Part shown: positions 26,262-35,579 of the stretch, piece after piece | How positions within the stretch are numbered: position 1 is the first letter of the stretch | Layout of the letters: every line of letters starts with the position of its first letter | Source of the DNA: Shewanella livingstonensis | Lineage (GTDB): Bacteria; Pseudomonadota; Gammaproteobacteria; Enterobacterales; Shewanellaceae | DNA: 64,000 nt | Assembly: GCF_003855395.1 (NCBI RefSeq) | Contig: NZ_CP034015.1 | Span: forward strand, 2,676,001 to 2,740,000 | Reading direction: 5' to 3' | Program-made: the position numbers and the translations under genes | The notes under the pieces: model-generated | Database searches by the model: none | What the model was told of the DNA's origin: nothing | What the model saw: the letters and a program-made list of their open reading frames with translations, nothing else

Positions 26262-26648
26262 CTAACAAGAAAATATTGGAGGACGATATAAAGAAGAGTT
26301 ATATTGCGGAGTCGTATTTTGAGTCAAACCAGATATAAAACTACTCAAACTTGAGATAGTTACTGATTGGACAATTTTCATTTCAAGGGCAATTGAAAAA
26401 CAAGTACCTATCGGACAATCACATTGATTATCACAACAATCAGCAGTGTCTGCTGTAAGTGTTTTAACGGCATCAGCATCTGATGTTAATTGGTGATGGC
26501 AAGCGTTAGTCGCAGCGGTATTCACTGGATTTGATTTACTTAACATTAAATTCATATCAGAGGGGCATGGCAAAATCACAGACGCAAAAGCTTGACTGAC
26601 AAATGTCATCAAGATAAGCATCACGGTGATAATTCGCATACGACTCAA
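26262..26648 (-). CDS. CopL-like secreted Cys-rich protein 2
   Basis: A 128-residue exported protein with a signal peptide to about residue 22 (SQAFA), then SVILPCPSDMNLM, a cysteine cluster CCDNQCDCPIGTC near residues 77-89 and the end NSSLYRPPIFSC. It is clearly paralogous to the product of 19477-19845 in signal peptide, cluster spacing and C-terminus. The start is TTG with GGAG seven bases upstream; ATG codon 4 is the alternative. It sits 123 bp upstream of cusC, so it probably leads the cus transcript. A metal-sensing or scavenging role is inferred from the family. Confidence 0.72.
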   Translation of the reverse strand: MSRMRIITVMLILMTFVSQAFASVILPCPSDMNLMLSKSNPVNTAATNACHHQLTSDADAVKTLTADTADCCDNQCDCPIGTCFSIALEMKIVQSVTISSLSSFISGLTQNTTPQYNSSLYRPPIFSC

Positions 26649-26818
26649 GATAAAACTCCAATATAATTAGTGCTATTAATGTTAACTCAACTTGACTAAA
26701 TCATCCTAGTTAACTGTAGTGTTTTTTTACTTTAAACTACTGATACTTGACATAGATCACACTTCGAAAGCTCTTACAAAAGATAGTCAGTGTCGATAAA
26801 AATCAACATCTAATTGTC

Positions 26819-27184
26819 TTAACTTATCTTGGATCCTGGTGGGGGTTTGTGGCAACTATGTGGTTGATGATTTGCATTATCTTTGATGTTTTGATCCACA
26901 AATTGGTAGTAACTTTCCTTCACATTAGTCCACCAATCGTTATGAATATGAGCACCATGCTTTCTGATAACCGCTTCAATACCTTCTAAATTGATATGAC
27001 TGGCATCATAGGCTAGATAAATAGATCCCGATTTGTCATTATAAATCACTTCGTCTATGCCAAACAGTTTGTCTATCTCAGTCTTTAATGCTTCTAAATT
27101 TTGATTATCTACTCCAGTTAATCTTAGGTTTCTGACAACTAAAGTGGCTTCTTTAACGCCCGGTCTATGTTCAAAATCACTCAT
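26819..27184 (-). CDS. HMA-fold protein lacking the CxxC site
   Basis: A 121-residue cytoplasmic protein. Residues about 12-75 read as a heavy-metal-associated fold (EATLVVRNLRL, EALKTEIDKLFGIDEVIYNDKSG, EGIEAVIRKHGAH), but the metal-binding CxxC is replaced by LTGVDN. The tail carries HQPHSCHKPPPG, a possible His/Cys metal site. The start at 27184 is preceded by GAGG at good spacing. It lies between the cus operon and the cupredoxin gene on the same strand. A copper-related role is inferred only from neighbours and fold. Confidence 0.65.
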   Translation of the reverse strand: MSDFEHRPGVKEATLVVRNLRLTGVDNQNLEALKTEIDKLFGIDEVIYNDKSGSIYLAYDASHINLEGIEAVIRKHGAHIHNDWWTNVKESYYQFVDQNIKDNANHQPHSCHKPPPGSKIS

Positions 27185-27393
27185 AATGCCTCTCTTAATC
27201 ATTAACTCATCATTATTCTGATGATTTAGGTAAAAGGTAATTAAAAAACGGCCAATTTTCTAACCTAAGAGGTAAACCGCATAGGTTAGAATCAAAGTTT
27301 TGATTTAAAAGTTAAAAAATGCACATTCTAGTGCTGCAATTATCTTCATCATTGATACCAACATATTGAAAAAGACTTATGGGTAACTAGTGA

Positions 27394-27744
27394 TTATTCA
27401 ACAATCAATACTCCTTTATACATTTGCATCTGACAATGAAATGGATACTCACCCTTTTCTAGTGCCGGTAAGGCTATCGTCGTCGGTTTATCCAGCGCTA
27501 AATCTTGGCTAATCTCCAAGTCGGGTAGCAAGACTGTGGCGGAACATCCGGATTTGTCTTGGCGTAAAAAGGTTATCTCCGTTGGTGTATTAGCCGCTAT
27601 TTTAATTCTTGCAGGCGAATACACCCCGTCTTTAACCAGTATCGATGTGCTGGCATCAACCTTAGTTTCATTTGATGGTTTATACAGCCAAAACCACCAA
27701 ATGATAAAACCGATTAATGCGATACACAGTAAATTAATTAACAT
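27394..27744 (-). CDS. Membrane-anchored cupredoxin-domain protein
   Basis: A 116-residue protein with an N-terminal transmembrane anchor (about residues 3-21, IALIGFIIWWFWLY) and a small cupredoxin domain. KDGVYSPARIKIAANTPTEITFLRQDKSGCSATVLLP leads to a C-terminal HCQMQM (H103, C104, M106, M108) that could form a copper site with C67. The spacing resembles cupredoxin-1 domains found next to CopA ATPases. It starts 10 bp after the ATPase stop, with AGGAGG upstream, so it belongs to the merR-copA-cupredoxin operon and may accept exported Cu(I). Confidence 0.82.
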   Translation of the reverse strand: MLINLLCIALIGFIIWWFWLYKPSNETKVDASTSILVKDGVYSPARIKIAANTPTEITFLRQDKSGCSATVLLPDLEISQDLALDKPTTIALPALEKGEYPFHCQMQMYKGVLIVE

Positions 27745-27754
27745 GTTAAGCCTC

Positions 27755-30001
27755 CTAGTGTTCTTTGGCTTTAAACAAACGTAAACGGTTAGCGTTACTC
27801 ACTACGGTAAGTGATGAAAAGGCCATCGCAGCCCCTGCAATGACTGGGTTTAGCAAAATACCAAAAACAGGGAAAAGCACACCTGCCGCTAAGGGAATAC
27901 CCGCAACGTTATAAATAAAAGCGCCAAACAAGTTTTGTTTAATGTTGCGCAGCGTTGCTTTACTAATGGCTATCGCATCGGCTAAGCCATGAAGTGATCC
28001 ACGCATTAAGGTAATATCAGCACTTTCTATCGCTACATCTGTGCCTGTTCCAATAGCAAAGCCGACATCGGCTAACGCTAATGCGGGGGCGTCATTAATG
28101 CCATCGCCGGTCATACCTACCACTTCATTTTGTTGCTGAAGTTCTGCCACTTTATTGGCTTTATCTTCTGGCATGACTTCTGCGAAAAAGTCATCAATAC
28201 CGACTTTTTTAGCCACTGCTGCTGCGGTCGCTTTATTGTCTCCGGTTAACATAATCACTTTAATGCCACTGCGTTTCAGTCTCGCAATCGCTTCGATTGA
28301 GTCAGGCTTTATTGGATCTGATACCGCTATAATGGCCAGTAACTTCCCCGCAAGAGCCAAATACATTGGTGTTTTAGCCTCTTCTGCTAATATTTGAGCT
28401 TTTGCTTCATGAAGACCAATATCAATGTGTTTGTCTTGCATCAGTTTTTTATTACCAAATAATAATATCTGTCCATCCACTTCAGCTTCGACACCTTTGC
28501 CCGAAATGGCAGTAAAGTGTTCTGTGTTAATCGCATCAATGCCTCTAGCATGTGCGCTTTCAACAATGGCTTGAGCTAATGGGTGTTCTGAGTGACTTTC
28601 AATTCCAGCAGACAAGGCAAGTACCTGCTCTTCACTGTCGGCATTAACCAAAATAATATCGGTAACTTGCGGTTTACCTTCGGTAATGGTGCCAGTTTTA
28701 TCTAATATCATGGCGGTGATTTTAGACGCGGTTTGCAATGCTTCACCGTTACGAATAAGCACCCCTGATTCAGCCGCCTTACCTACGCCGACCATGACCG
28801 ACATTGGCGTTGCGAGTCCTAGCGCACAAGGACAAGCAATAATTAATACCGTTGTTGCTGACACGATGGCAAATACGCTCGATGGCTCAGGGCCAAAGTT
28901 AAACCACACCATGGCACTGACTATCGCGATGATCATAATGGCGGGCACAAAGTAAGCGGCAATAACATCAGCTAAACGTCCAATCGGCGGCTTAGAGTTT
29001 TGCGCCCGTTTGACCATACTAATAATGCGCGCCAATGCGGTATCTTTTCCGACCCGTGTGGCTTTAAATATGATTGAGCCTGATTTATTCAAAGTACCAG
29101 TGACCACATCATCACCAAGCACTTTCTCAACTGGCATTGGCTCACCGGTCAACATTGATTCATCAATGGTGCTGTTACCTTCAATAACCACTCCATCGAC
29201 GGGGATTTTTTCGCCTGGGCGAACTCTAACGTGATCGTTAAGTAATACATGGGCAATGTCGATATCGAGGTCTTTTCCATCACGGATAACCCGAGCCGTT
29301 TTAGCTTGCAAGCCAATGAGACGCTTAATGGCTTCAGAGGTTTTACCGCGTGCTTTAACTTCGAGTGCTAAACCAAGATTAATTAAACCAATAATCATTG
29401 CGGTCGCTTCAAAGTAAACATGCCTTGCCATCTCGGGAAATAATTGTGGAAATGCAACAATCAACATCGAGTAAACCCAAGCTGTACCGGTTCCTAAGGC
29501 GATGAGGGTGTCCATATTGGCATTATGGTTTAAAAATGATTTCCAGGCACCGATATAAAAATGCCTACCGGAGATCAGCATAATGGCCAGAGTCATCACA
29601 CCAACCAGTCCCCACACCACTTGCTCTGATAGGGTTGATACCGTCATTTCGCCAATAAAAAGTCCATAAATCATCAACGGAATACCGACGGACAATGCGA
29701 TAAAGGTATGGCGCAATAAACTTTTATAATGTTGTAAATCAGCCTGTTCTTTCTCGTTCATGGCATCTTCTGCCGACTCAGCCTGTATTTGAGTGGCGTT
29801 ATAACCGGCACTTTCTACCGCTTTGATAATCAACTCGGCAGACGCTTTACCCGTAACCAGTACCGTTCTGTCGGCAAAGTTCATTTCGGCCGAATCAACG
29901 CCTTGCACGCTGTTAATCGCTTTTTCAATTTTGCCAACACAACTCGCGCAGCCTGCGCCGAGGATATTGAGTTGCATAGGTGAGTGTGTAGTGTGATCCA
30001 T
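27755..30001 (-). CDS. copA: Cu(I)-exporting P1B-type ATPase
   Basis: A 748-residue copper-exporting ATPase. One N-terminal HMA domain with GAGCASCVG (C18, C21), eight transmembrane helices, CPC in [12 protein letters not shown] near residue 388, DKTGTITEG near 432, an HP motif SHSEHPLAQ near 475, [10 protein letters not shown] near 630, and late helix motifs [11 protein letters not shown] and [12 protein letters not shown] as in CopA. It pumps cytoplasmic Cu(I) to the periplasm, where CopA oxidase and CusCBA take over. Its start overlaps the merR-family gene stop by one base. It is different from CcoI, which serves oxidase assembly. Confidence 0.95.
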   Translation of the reverse strand: MDHTTHSPMQLNILGAGCASCVGKIEKAINSVQGVDSAEMNFADRTVLVTGKASAELIIKAVESAGYNATQIQAESAEDAMNEKEQADLQHYKSLLRHTFIALSVGIPLMIYGLFIGEMTVSTLSEQVVWGLVGVMTLAIMLISGRHFYIGAWKSFLNHNANMDTLIALGTGTAWVYSMLIVAFPQLFPEMARHVYFEATAMIIGLINLGLALEVKARGKTSEAIKRLIGLQAKTARVIRDGKDLDIDIAHVLLNDHVRVRPGEKIPVDGVVIEGNSTIDESMLTGEPMPVEKVLGDDVVTGTLNKSGSIIFKATRVGKDTALARIISMVKRAQNSKPPIGRLADVIAAYFVPAIMIIAIVSAMVWFNFGPEPSSVFAIVSATTVLIIACPCALGLATPMSVMVGVGKAAESGVLIRNGEALQTASKITAMILDKTGTITEGKPQVTDIILVNADSEEQVLALSAGIESHSEHPLAQAIVESAHARGIDAINTEHFTAISGKGVEAEVDGQILLFGNKKLMQDKHIDIGLHEAKAQILAEEAKTPMYLALAGKLLAIIAVSDPIKPDSIEAIARLKRSGIKVIMLTGDNKATAAAVAKKVGIDDFFAEVMPEDKANKVAELQQQNEVVGMTGDGINDAPALALADVGFAIGTGTDVAIESADITLMRGSLHGLADAIAISKATLRNIKQNLFGAFIYNVAGIPLAAGVLFPVFGILLNPVIAGAAMAFSSLTVVSNANRLRLFKAKEH

Positions 30002-30471
30002 TACTTAACCTCCGTTGATGTTAAGGTAACCTTGTTATGCTGAGGAACACTTGCTGTAGGAAGGTTAGCTTGGTGGGTACCTTCAATCAAATGACACACC
30101 ATGTTTCCTGTCGGCAGGTTATCTGGCATGGTTGACCATTGGTCTACGGCCTGTGAAAGTCGTGATCTTAGTTTGACCATTTCATTAAATTGTTGCTCTG
30201 TTTCATCCAGTTTTTGTTTTACTAATGCCCGCACAAGGTGACATGCACTTTCACCGTGATCGGTTTTTGAAAAAATCACTTTAATTTCATCAACTGAAAA
30301 ATCAAGTTTACGAGCGCTTAAAATAAATTGCATACGCGACTTATCTTTGTCGTTATAGATTTTATAACCATTTACTGGAGATTTATTAGGATTCAGCAAT
30401 CCAATGCGAGTGTAAAATCGCACTGTGTCAGCGGTAATGCCTAAGTCATTAGCAAGTTGATTCACTTTCAT
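30001..30471 (-). CDS. MerR-family metal-responsive regulator
   Basis: A 156-residue MerR-type activator: N-terminal helix-turn-helix ([26 protein letters not shown]), then a dimerisation helix and metal region. Cysteines are at 77 (SACHLV) and 126 (MVCHLIE). As I recall, CueR-type monovalent sensors have Ser at the residue equivalent to 77 and a Cys pair near 112/120. Here there is Cys 77 and only one later Cys, so metal specificity is uncertain. It leads copA (one-base overlap) and has a typical MerR promoter at 30511-30541, so copper response remains the simplest reading. Confidence 0.85.
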   Translation of the reverse strand: MKVNQLANDLGITADTVRFYTRIGLLNPNKSPVNGYKIYNDKDKSRMQFILSARKLDFSVDEIKVIFSKTDHGESACHLVRALVKQKLDETEQQFNEMVKLRSRLSQAVDQWSTMPDNLPTGNMVCHLIEGTHQANLPTASVPQHNKVTLTSTEVK

Positions 30472-30510
30472 ATGCCTCCCAAAGCTAACGTTAACCGTTA
30501 CGATAGTTTG

Positions 30511-30541
30511 ACTATAAACCTATGTGTTACACACAGGTCAA
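30511..30541 (-). promoter_or_regulatory. MerR-type promoter with 19-bp spacer and operator dyad
   Basis: On the minus strand -35 TTGACC (30541-30536) and -10 TATAGT (30516-30511) are separated by 19 bp, the over-long spacer typical of MerR-activated promoters. The spacer carries an inverted repeat (30518-30538): ACCTGTGTG, three bases, CACATAGGT, with one mismatch between arms. It lies 40 bp upstream of the regulator start, so the regulator likely controls itself and the ATPase. Confidence 0.85.
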
Positions 30542-30596
30542 GTAAGGTTTGAATTTTAAATAATAGGACGCATTTGAGCGCCCTATTATTAGAAGG

Positions 30597-31031
30597 TTAG
30601 TGCTGCATCATTTTACTGTGTTGTTTCATGATGATAGCCATTAACTCTTGGTGATTAACTAACTTGACGGTTTCACCTTTAATACTGGCGCTATCTAATG
30701 TTATTAGTGGTGATTTGATAAAATTTTTGGCATTTTTCGCAGAAAGGATATCTTTGGTATTAACTTGAATATCTTCATCATTTGTTAAATTTAAACTCCA
30801 ATATAACGCATCAGACTTAATGAAATTAGTATCATCAGGCCCGGAGGAAAACAGTTCGTAAAACTGTAATTCAATTAAATGCTGACCAGGTGAAACCTCT
30901 AATTGACTTTTATTTGAAACCGGTTCTCCATCGACTGCAGCAAAAATCAAATAGTCTGGTAATGAGATAGTGGCAGCCATTGATACTGAGCTGGCTAAAG
31001 ATAGTATTGAGATAGCAATAAATTTTTTCAT
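30597..31031 (-). CDS. DUF2057 (YccT-like) exported protein
   Basis: A 144-residue exported protein with signal peptide MKKFIAISILSLASSVSMAA. The mature part starts with ISLPDYLIFAAVDGEPV, and QLEVSPGQHLIELQFYELF follows, both characteristic of DUF2057, the family of E. coli YccT/CsgI. It ends in a His/Met-rich tail MKQHSKMMQH that might bind copper. It lies between the regulator operator and the third CopL-like gene, on the same strand. Function in the copper locus is unknown. Confidence 0.72.
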   Translation of the reverse strand: MKKFIAISILSLASSVSMAATISLPDYLIFAAVDGEPVSNKSQLEVSPGQHLIELQFYELFSSGPDDTNFIKSDALYWSLNLTNDEDIQVNTKDILSAKNAKNFIKSPLITLDSASIKGETVKLVNHQELMAIIMKQHSKMMQH

Positions 31032-31131
31032 AATAAACTCCGTTAGCTTTTTGATACTGATAATGACAGCAACAAAAATCTTTATAAATTAATATAGGTA
31101 ACTGATATAGATGATTAATTTGGATAAAGAG

Positions 31132-31491
31132 TTAAGCTATTGGAGGTGGGTTTTGGCTGGATAGATTAGAAGGGGTTGATACCCATAAAGGCAAACTGGC
31201 CTTCGCACTGGTTAGCCCTATAGTGATAAGCTCTATGGCTGTAAACAACGTAAAAGTATTCGCGATCGCATGGCAATGACTAATACATTGACTCATATCA
31301 CCTAAACAACAATTAGGGTCGTTATCACAGTCAGTGTCCATCATTACTGACTGATGAGAGCTGCTCGATTGTGCGTCAGACATCGTCATTTGTGTAGACT
31401 TAAGCATTTCATTAGACATAGCGAAGCTAGGCATCAACAATTGCCCTACTAGTGATAATATAATCGCTATATTTAACAACACTTTTAGCAT
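31132..31491 (-). CDS. CopL-like secreted Cys-rich protein 3
   Basis: A 119-residue exported protein with a signal peptide to about residue 24 (MPSFA), a Met/Ser/His segment, and cysteines in DTDCDNDPNCCLGDMSQCISHCHA near residues 54-77, ending SSQNPPPIA. It shares layout with the two other short Cys-rich proteins of the locus (signal peptide, Met-rich part, Cys cluster, Pro-rich end), but the cluster spacing differs and the end has PPP instead of YRPP. It is the first copper-locus gene in the direction of transcription. Confidence 0.62.
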   Translation of the reverse strand: MLKVLLNIAIILSLVGQLLMPSFAMSNEMLKSTQMTMSDAQSSSSHQSVMMDTDCDNDPNCCLGDMSQCISHCHAIANTFTLFTAIELITIGLTSAKASLPLWVSTPSNLSSQNPPPIA

Positions 31492-32080
31492 TTATGGTGT
31501 CCAAGAAACCGAATATGATTTCACTATAGCAATTTTCAGTAACATTTATTCGACTCACATCACATTTAGCAACTACACATTTAGCAATCATACATTTAGC
31601 GACTAACGATATGATGCCTAGTCAGTGATTAAAGAGCTAAATACGTTAATACCCGCACGACAGAGAACGCCTCTATCTGCCTAAAACGGTCTGATGCATG
31701 CTATATCAGTTATATAATGCTATTAGCTAGGCTAGTATTTGTTAACAAACTCTTTAGCATAAAATTATCTTATTGTTTTATCATGATAAATATAATTTCC
31801 AACATATTTAACGACCAATAAACCTCAACAATATAAGCTATACTTTGCACTTAAGAGAGCCTATGCATCTTGTTGTGGGGATATTGTGATAACAAATGTC
31901 ATTGTGTATGCTGCAAGCCAGCTATTAACATTATTGTAACTATTTGGCTGTCGTTATGTGAAGCTACTGAGCAAAGATTTATCTCATTTGCAATGTAGTC
32001 TTAAGTGGAAATCTAACCTAACGAACACTGTTGTTAATGTTTATTAGCAATCATACCTATAACAATAATAAGGTGCACAA
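31492..32080. other. Divergent intergenic region
   Basis: A 589-bp stretch between the copper locus and the divergent hydrolase gene. It contains three 15-bp tandem units (31562-31606) and a 14-bp palindrome TTTATCATGATAAA at 31777-31790. It is AT-rich with no supported ORF; promoters for both flanking genes should lie here but none is clear-cut. Confidence 0.45.
31562..31606 (+). repeat. Three 15-bp tandem units
   Basis: Three imperfect copies of ACATTTAGCAACTAC in a row, each keeping ACATTTAGC. It lies about 70 bp upstream of the CopL-like gene at 31491. Too short to assign a role. Confidence 0.7.
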
Positions 32081-33049
32081 ATGTTCGGATTGTTGAAATA
32101 TTTTTTATATCTGTTGTTGGTTCTTTTAGCTTGCCTTGCTATTTTTATTTATCTTAATCAAGCACCTGATAAGTCAGTTGCAGAGCTGAGTAAGCGTTGG
32201 GCTCAACCGCCTTCGCAGTTTGTTAACATTGCAGGAATGAATATTCACTTAAGAGATGAAGGGCCAAAGTCTGATCAAGAACCCATAGTGTTAATCCATG
32301 GTACAAGTGCGTCTTTACATACTTGGGATGGTTGGGCAGACGCATTAAAAGAACAGCGCAGAGTTATTCGTTTCGACTTACCTGGATTTGGATTGACCGG
32401 GCCCGATCCTGACAATAATTACACCATTGAACATTACGCTGATGTCGTTGCTGCAGTGCTCGATGAATTAAAGATACAAAATTGCGTGTTAGCAGGTAAC
32501 TCTTTAGGGGGATATGTATCTTGGGCCACTGCTGTGCGGTACCCGAATAGAGTGTCGAAATTAGTGTTGGTTGATTCCAGTGGATACCCTTTTGAACCTG
32601 AATCAATACCACTGGCGTTTAAATTATCACAAAATCCGTTAACCAGTGTGTTGTTAAAAAATGTTCTACCTAAATCATTGGTGGCACGCAGTGTTAAGAA
32701 TGTTTACGGTAATCCTGATTTGGTCAGCGATGAATTAATTGACCGATATTACGACCTATCGCTTCGACGAGGTAATCGAGACGCCTTGAAAGCGCGCTTT
32801 AAACAGACATTACCTGGACTTTTGGTCAATAAGATTAACACGATTGATGTACCCACATTGATACTATGGGGAGCCAAAGACAGGTTAATTCCGCCTAAGT
32901 ATGCAATTCAATTTAATAGAGATATCGCTGACAGCACATTAGTTGTGTTTGATGAGTTAGGCCATGTGCCTCATGAAGAAGATCCGCAATCAACAGTATT
33001 GGCGGTAAAAAAATTCTTAGCAACGCATCCTCCATCCATAAAGTCATAA
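32081..33049 (+). CDS. Alpha/beta hydrolase, membrane-anchored
   Basis: A 322-residue alpha/beta hydrolase. A hydrophobic helix at residues 3-25 is an uncleaved anchor or signal. The fold shows VLIHGTSASLHTWDGW (oxyanion region near 73-88), the nucleophile elbow GNSLGG near 143 (Ser), the acid in LILWGAKDRLIP near 267 and the catalytic His in DELGHVPHEEDP near 298. AAGGTGC lies upstream of the ATG. Substrate cannot be predicted. It is followed by a terminator at 33079-33104 and is transcribed alone, convergent with the porin-like gene. Confidence 0.88.
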   Translation: MFGLLKYFLYLLLVLLACLAIFIYLNQAPDKSVAELSKRWAQPPSQFVNIAGMNIHLRDEGPKSDQEPIVLIHGTSASLHTWDGWADALKEQRRVIRFDLPGFGLTGPDPDNNYTIEHYADVVAAVLDELKIQNCVLAGNSLGGYVSWATAVRYPNRVSKLVLVDSSGYPFEPESIPLAFKLSQNPLTSVLLKNVLPKSLVARSVKNVYGNPDLVSDELIDRYYDLSLRRGNRDALKARFKQTLPGLLVNKINTIDVPTLILWGAKDRLIPPKYAIQFNRDIADSTLVVFDELGHVPHEEDPQSTVLAVKKFLATHPPSIKS

Positions 33050-33070
33050 GCCATACCAGAGTTTAATAAA

Positions 33071-33718
33071 CTACTGTAGAGGGTAACGGCTTAGCCTCTT
33101 TTTTATAATGTTCCAGTGTCCCCAGCCTTCAGCACCTTCACCCTCTAAACCTTGATAACCGATACTGGCTGAAACATTGACACCATTATCAAATGCATAG
33201 CTTGGGTGAACGGCGTAGTTAATACCTTGCCAGCCATCAACACCAAACCAATCATCTATTGTTGGAGTCACTTCAAGTTGAACCGTAGCGTGTCCAAATT
33301 GCTTACCGACTTTAATCCATAATTCAGTGTAATTAGAATAAGAGGCACCAGGATAAAGATAAGAAAATACCATAACGTCGTAACTAATACTGCTATCGCC
33401 AAATTTGCCTGCTTTACCAATATAAGGTGCGGTGACAATTTCTAAATTGGGATCAGCAAACTTAACGTTTGAAGCAAACACGCCGACATACCATCCAAAA
33501 TCATTACCCCAACCAAGAGTGCCTTGCACCACAGGGACATCGCCATCCATGGTTTCTGATTCACCTCGAAAAACATAATCAGAAGCAAAGGTTAATTTAC
33601 CGTTAATCGTGCCACCCAAGACATCTTGATTCGTTGTCGTATCGGCAAAAGCACTCGCCGATAGGATTAAGCTACTTAACAATATTGACTGAGCTAATTG
33701 AGTTGTGTTGATGTTCAT
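33071..33718 (-). CDS. TorF-family putative porin, apparently C-truncated
   Basis: A 215-residue exported protein of the TorF/Gcw_chp putative porin family. Start at 33718 with AGGGTGA upstream; a 17-residue longer reading begins before it. Signal peptide to about residue 25 (SASAFA), then GTINGKLTFASDYVFRGESET, GTLGWGNDFGWYVGVFASN and repeated beta strands. The sequence runs in family style to GWGHWNI and then changes to IKKRLSRYPLQ, ending without the expected final strands and aromatic end residue. Those last codons coincide with the terminator of the convergent hydrolase gene, so a deletion probably removed the 3' end. Confidence 0.72.
   Translation of the reverse strand: MNINTTQLAQSILLSSLILSASAFADTTTNQDVLGGTINGKLTFASDYVFRGESETMDGDVPVVQGTLGWGNDFGWYVGVFASNVKFADPNLEIVTAPYIGKAGKFGDSSISYDVMVFSYLYPGASYSNYTELWIKVGKQFGHATVQLEVTPTIDDWFGVDGWQGINYAVHPSYAFDNGVNVSASIGYQGLEGEGAEGWGHWNIIKKRLSRYPLQ
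33079..33104 (+). terminator. Terminator of the hydrolase gene
   Basis: GAGG-G-TAA, loop CGGC, TTA-G-CCTC followed by six T on the plus strand, 29 bp after the hydrolase stop. It overlaps the last codons of the convergent porin-like ORF. Confidence 0.82.
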
Positions 33719-34160
33719 ATTTATCACCCTAAAAATGAATGTTCTCGTTGATAGAGCGACTATATTCAAAACTTATGAATGGCTATTGAGTGTGATGTGA
33801 ATTGATAGGTAACAAATATGAAGAATTATGAACACCAATATTTAACATGATCTGGGTCATATTATCGAACCTGAATAAACGTTTGTTTGCATCTAAAATT
33901 GAGCCAAAACAAGTAGGTCAGCCTTGAGGCTAAAAGCAGCCTTGATTCAAAATTGATGATTAGAGGTATTGCTAACGCGGCTTGACTAGCTTGCCCACTT
34001 CACCTTAGTCAGTGTGCATGATGTGAAACTCAAGATGACAAGCTCACCATATTCACTTTTGGTTTTAAAGCGTAAAACCTCACTTTTAAGCTGAGGTGTT
34101 AGCTGAGGTGTTAGCTGAGGCGCAATTTGGGATAAATACTTGAGCGTGTTGAGGTTAACA
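33719..34160. other. Intergenic region between mltD and the porin-like gene
   Basis: A 442-bp stretch. It has a weak FNR-like sequence ATGATCTGGGTCAT near 33847-33860, three mismatches from consensus, upstream of the porin-like gene. A 12-bp unit AGCTGAGGTGTT is repeated 2.7 times at 34089-34122, close to the mltD stop. No ORF is supported. Confidence 0.4.
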
Positions 34161-35579
34161 TTAAAGCTGTTGTTGTTTGCTCACTGGCTGGTGATAAAAT
34201 CTCAAGGTTTTACCTACGCTTAACGTGTCTTTGTCGGTCATGTTATTCCAGCTAGTGATCTGCTCAACGCTAACCTTGTAGACTTTAGCAATACTCCACA
34301 GTGTATCGCCATTTTGGACCGTATGATTACCGTTAACTTGAGGGCTACTGGCCACTGTCATTAAGACTGGTTTATTAGGGATAGTGTGTTTTTGAGCCAT
34401 TAGTTGAGCAGATTGAGCTGCGGCAAACTCAACATCGAGAATAATTTGCGATGCAGTATGTGGCATAAATAAAAATTTACCGGCAACGATTTTATCGCCA
34501 CTGATGTCATTCATTGCTTGAATTTTAGACACCGAAGTTTGATGGCGCTTGGCAATAGTACTAATATTATCACCGGCTTTTATCTGGTATTTGTACCATT
34601 TAACTCGTTCACTAATATCTGTATCTGCCAGTGCTTTTTTAAACTCACTGACTTTACTCACCGGTACAATCAATTGATGTGGTCCATCTGGTGATGTCGC
34701 CCAGCGATTAAATCCAGGATTTAATTTTTGTAACCGAGCAATGGGTATATTAGCAAGGTCGGCTGCCACTGAGATGTCTATTTGGCTGCCTATATCAATA
34801 ACTTCAACCAGCGGTTTATTCGGAATGGATTGTAGATTAATGCCATAATGTTGCGCATTTTTTATTACGTCAGCAATAGCCAGTAATTGCGGCACGTATT
34901 GCCTGGTTTCTTTAGGTAATGGCAAAGACCAAAAGTCTGTGCTTAGCCCTCTAGATTCATTATATCTAATCGCCTCACGTAATCGGCCTTCACCAGCATT
35001 GTATGCGGCCAATGCGTATAACCAGTTGTCGGTCTTTTTATACAAGTATTGAAGCATATCTAATGCTGCAGTTGTTGCTGCAGGTACATCTTTTCGACCG
35101 TCGTACCACCAATTCATTTGCAAGCCAAAATGGCTCGCCATCGGCGAAGTAAACTGCCATAGCCCTGATGCATCGGCGCTAGAATAAGCAAAGGGATTAA
35201 ATGAACTTTCAACCATAGGCAATAAAGCCAATTCGATAGGTAAATCTCGATGTTCAAACTCTTGCACAATTAAATACAAAAACGGCTTGGCGCGTTGCGA
35301 AATGCTCTCAAGATGTTGTGGATTATCAATGTACCATTGTCGATATTGGTTAACTAACTGCTCATCAGGAATCGGCATATCCATTGAATAACGAATACGC
35401 TCCCACACATCACCACTGTCTTGATAATTTCGCCGAGCTAAGAACTTAGGGATCGTTGATGAGATTGTTTTATTAGCAGCATTTATATTGTTATCTGCAT
35501 CGGCATCTTTAATTGCAACCGTTTGACAACCACTTAACAGGATAAAGCCTGTTGCGATAAGGAAAATTGGTGTTCTCAA
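34161..35579 (-). CDS. mltD: Membrane-bound lytic murein transglycosylase D
   Basis: A 472-residue lipoprotein lytic transglycosylase that cleaves peptidoglycan. The signal peptide ends in lipobox LLSGC near residue 18. The SLT catalytic domain (about 100-240) has the catalytic Glu in PMVESSFNPFAYS near 117-129, GLWQFTSP, and YALAAYNAGEGR near 190-202. LysM domains follow: one weaker near 265-310, then YQIKAGDNISTIAKRH near 330 and HTVQNGDTLWSIAKVY near 418. The start is TTG with GAGGA about ten bases upstream, and no ATG gives a full signal peptide. Confidence 0.93.
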   Translation of the reverse strand: MRTPIFLIATGFILLSGCQTVAIKDADADNNINAANKTISSTIPKFLARRNYQDSGDVWERIRYSMDMPIPDEQLVNQYRQWYIDNPQHLESISQRAKPFLYLIVQEFEHRDLPIELALLPMVESSFNPFAYSSADASGLWQFTSPMASHFGLQMNWWYDGRKDVPAATTAALDMLQYLYKKTDNWLYALAAYNAGEGRLREAIRYNESRGLSTDFWSLPLPKETRQYVPQLLAIADVIKNAQHYGINLQSIPNKPLVEVIDIGSQIDISVAADLANIPIARLQKLNPGFNRWATSPDGPHQLIVPVSKVSEFKKALADTDISERVKWYKYQIKAGDNISTIAKRHQTSVSKIQAMNDISGDKIVAGKFLFMPHTASQIILDVEFAAAQSAQLMAQKHTIPNKPVLMTVASSPQVNGNHTVQNGDTLWSIAKVYKVSVEQITSWNNMTDKDTLSVGKTLRFYHQPVSKQQQL

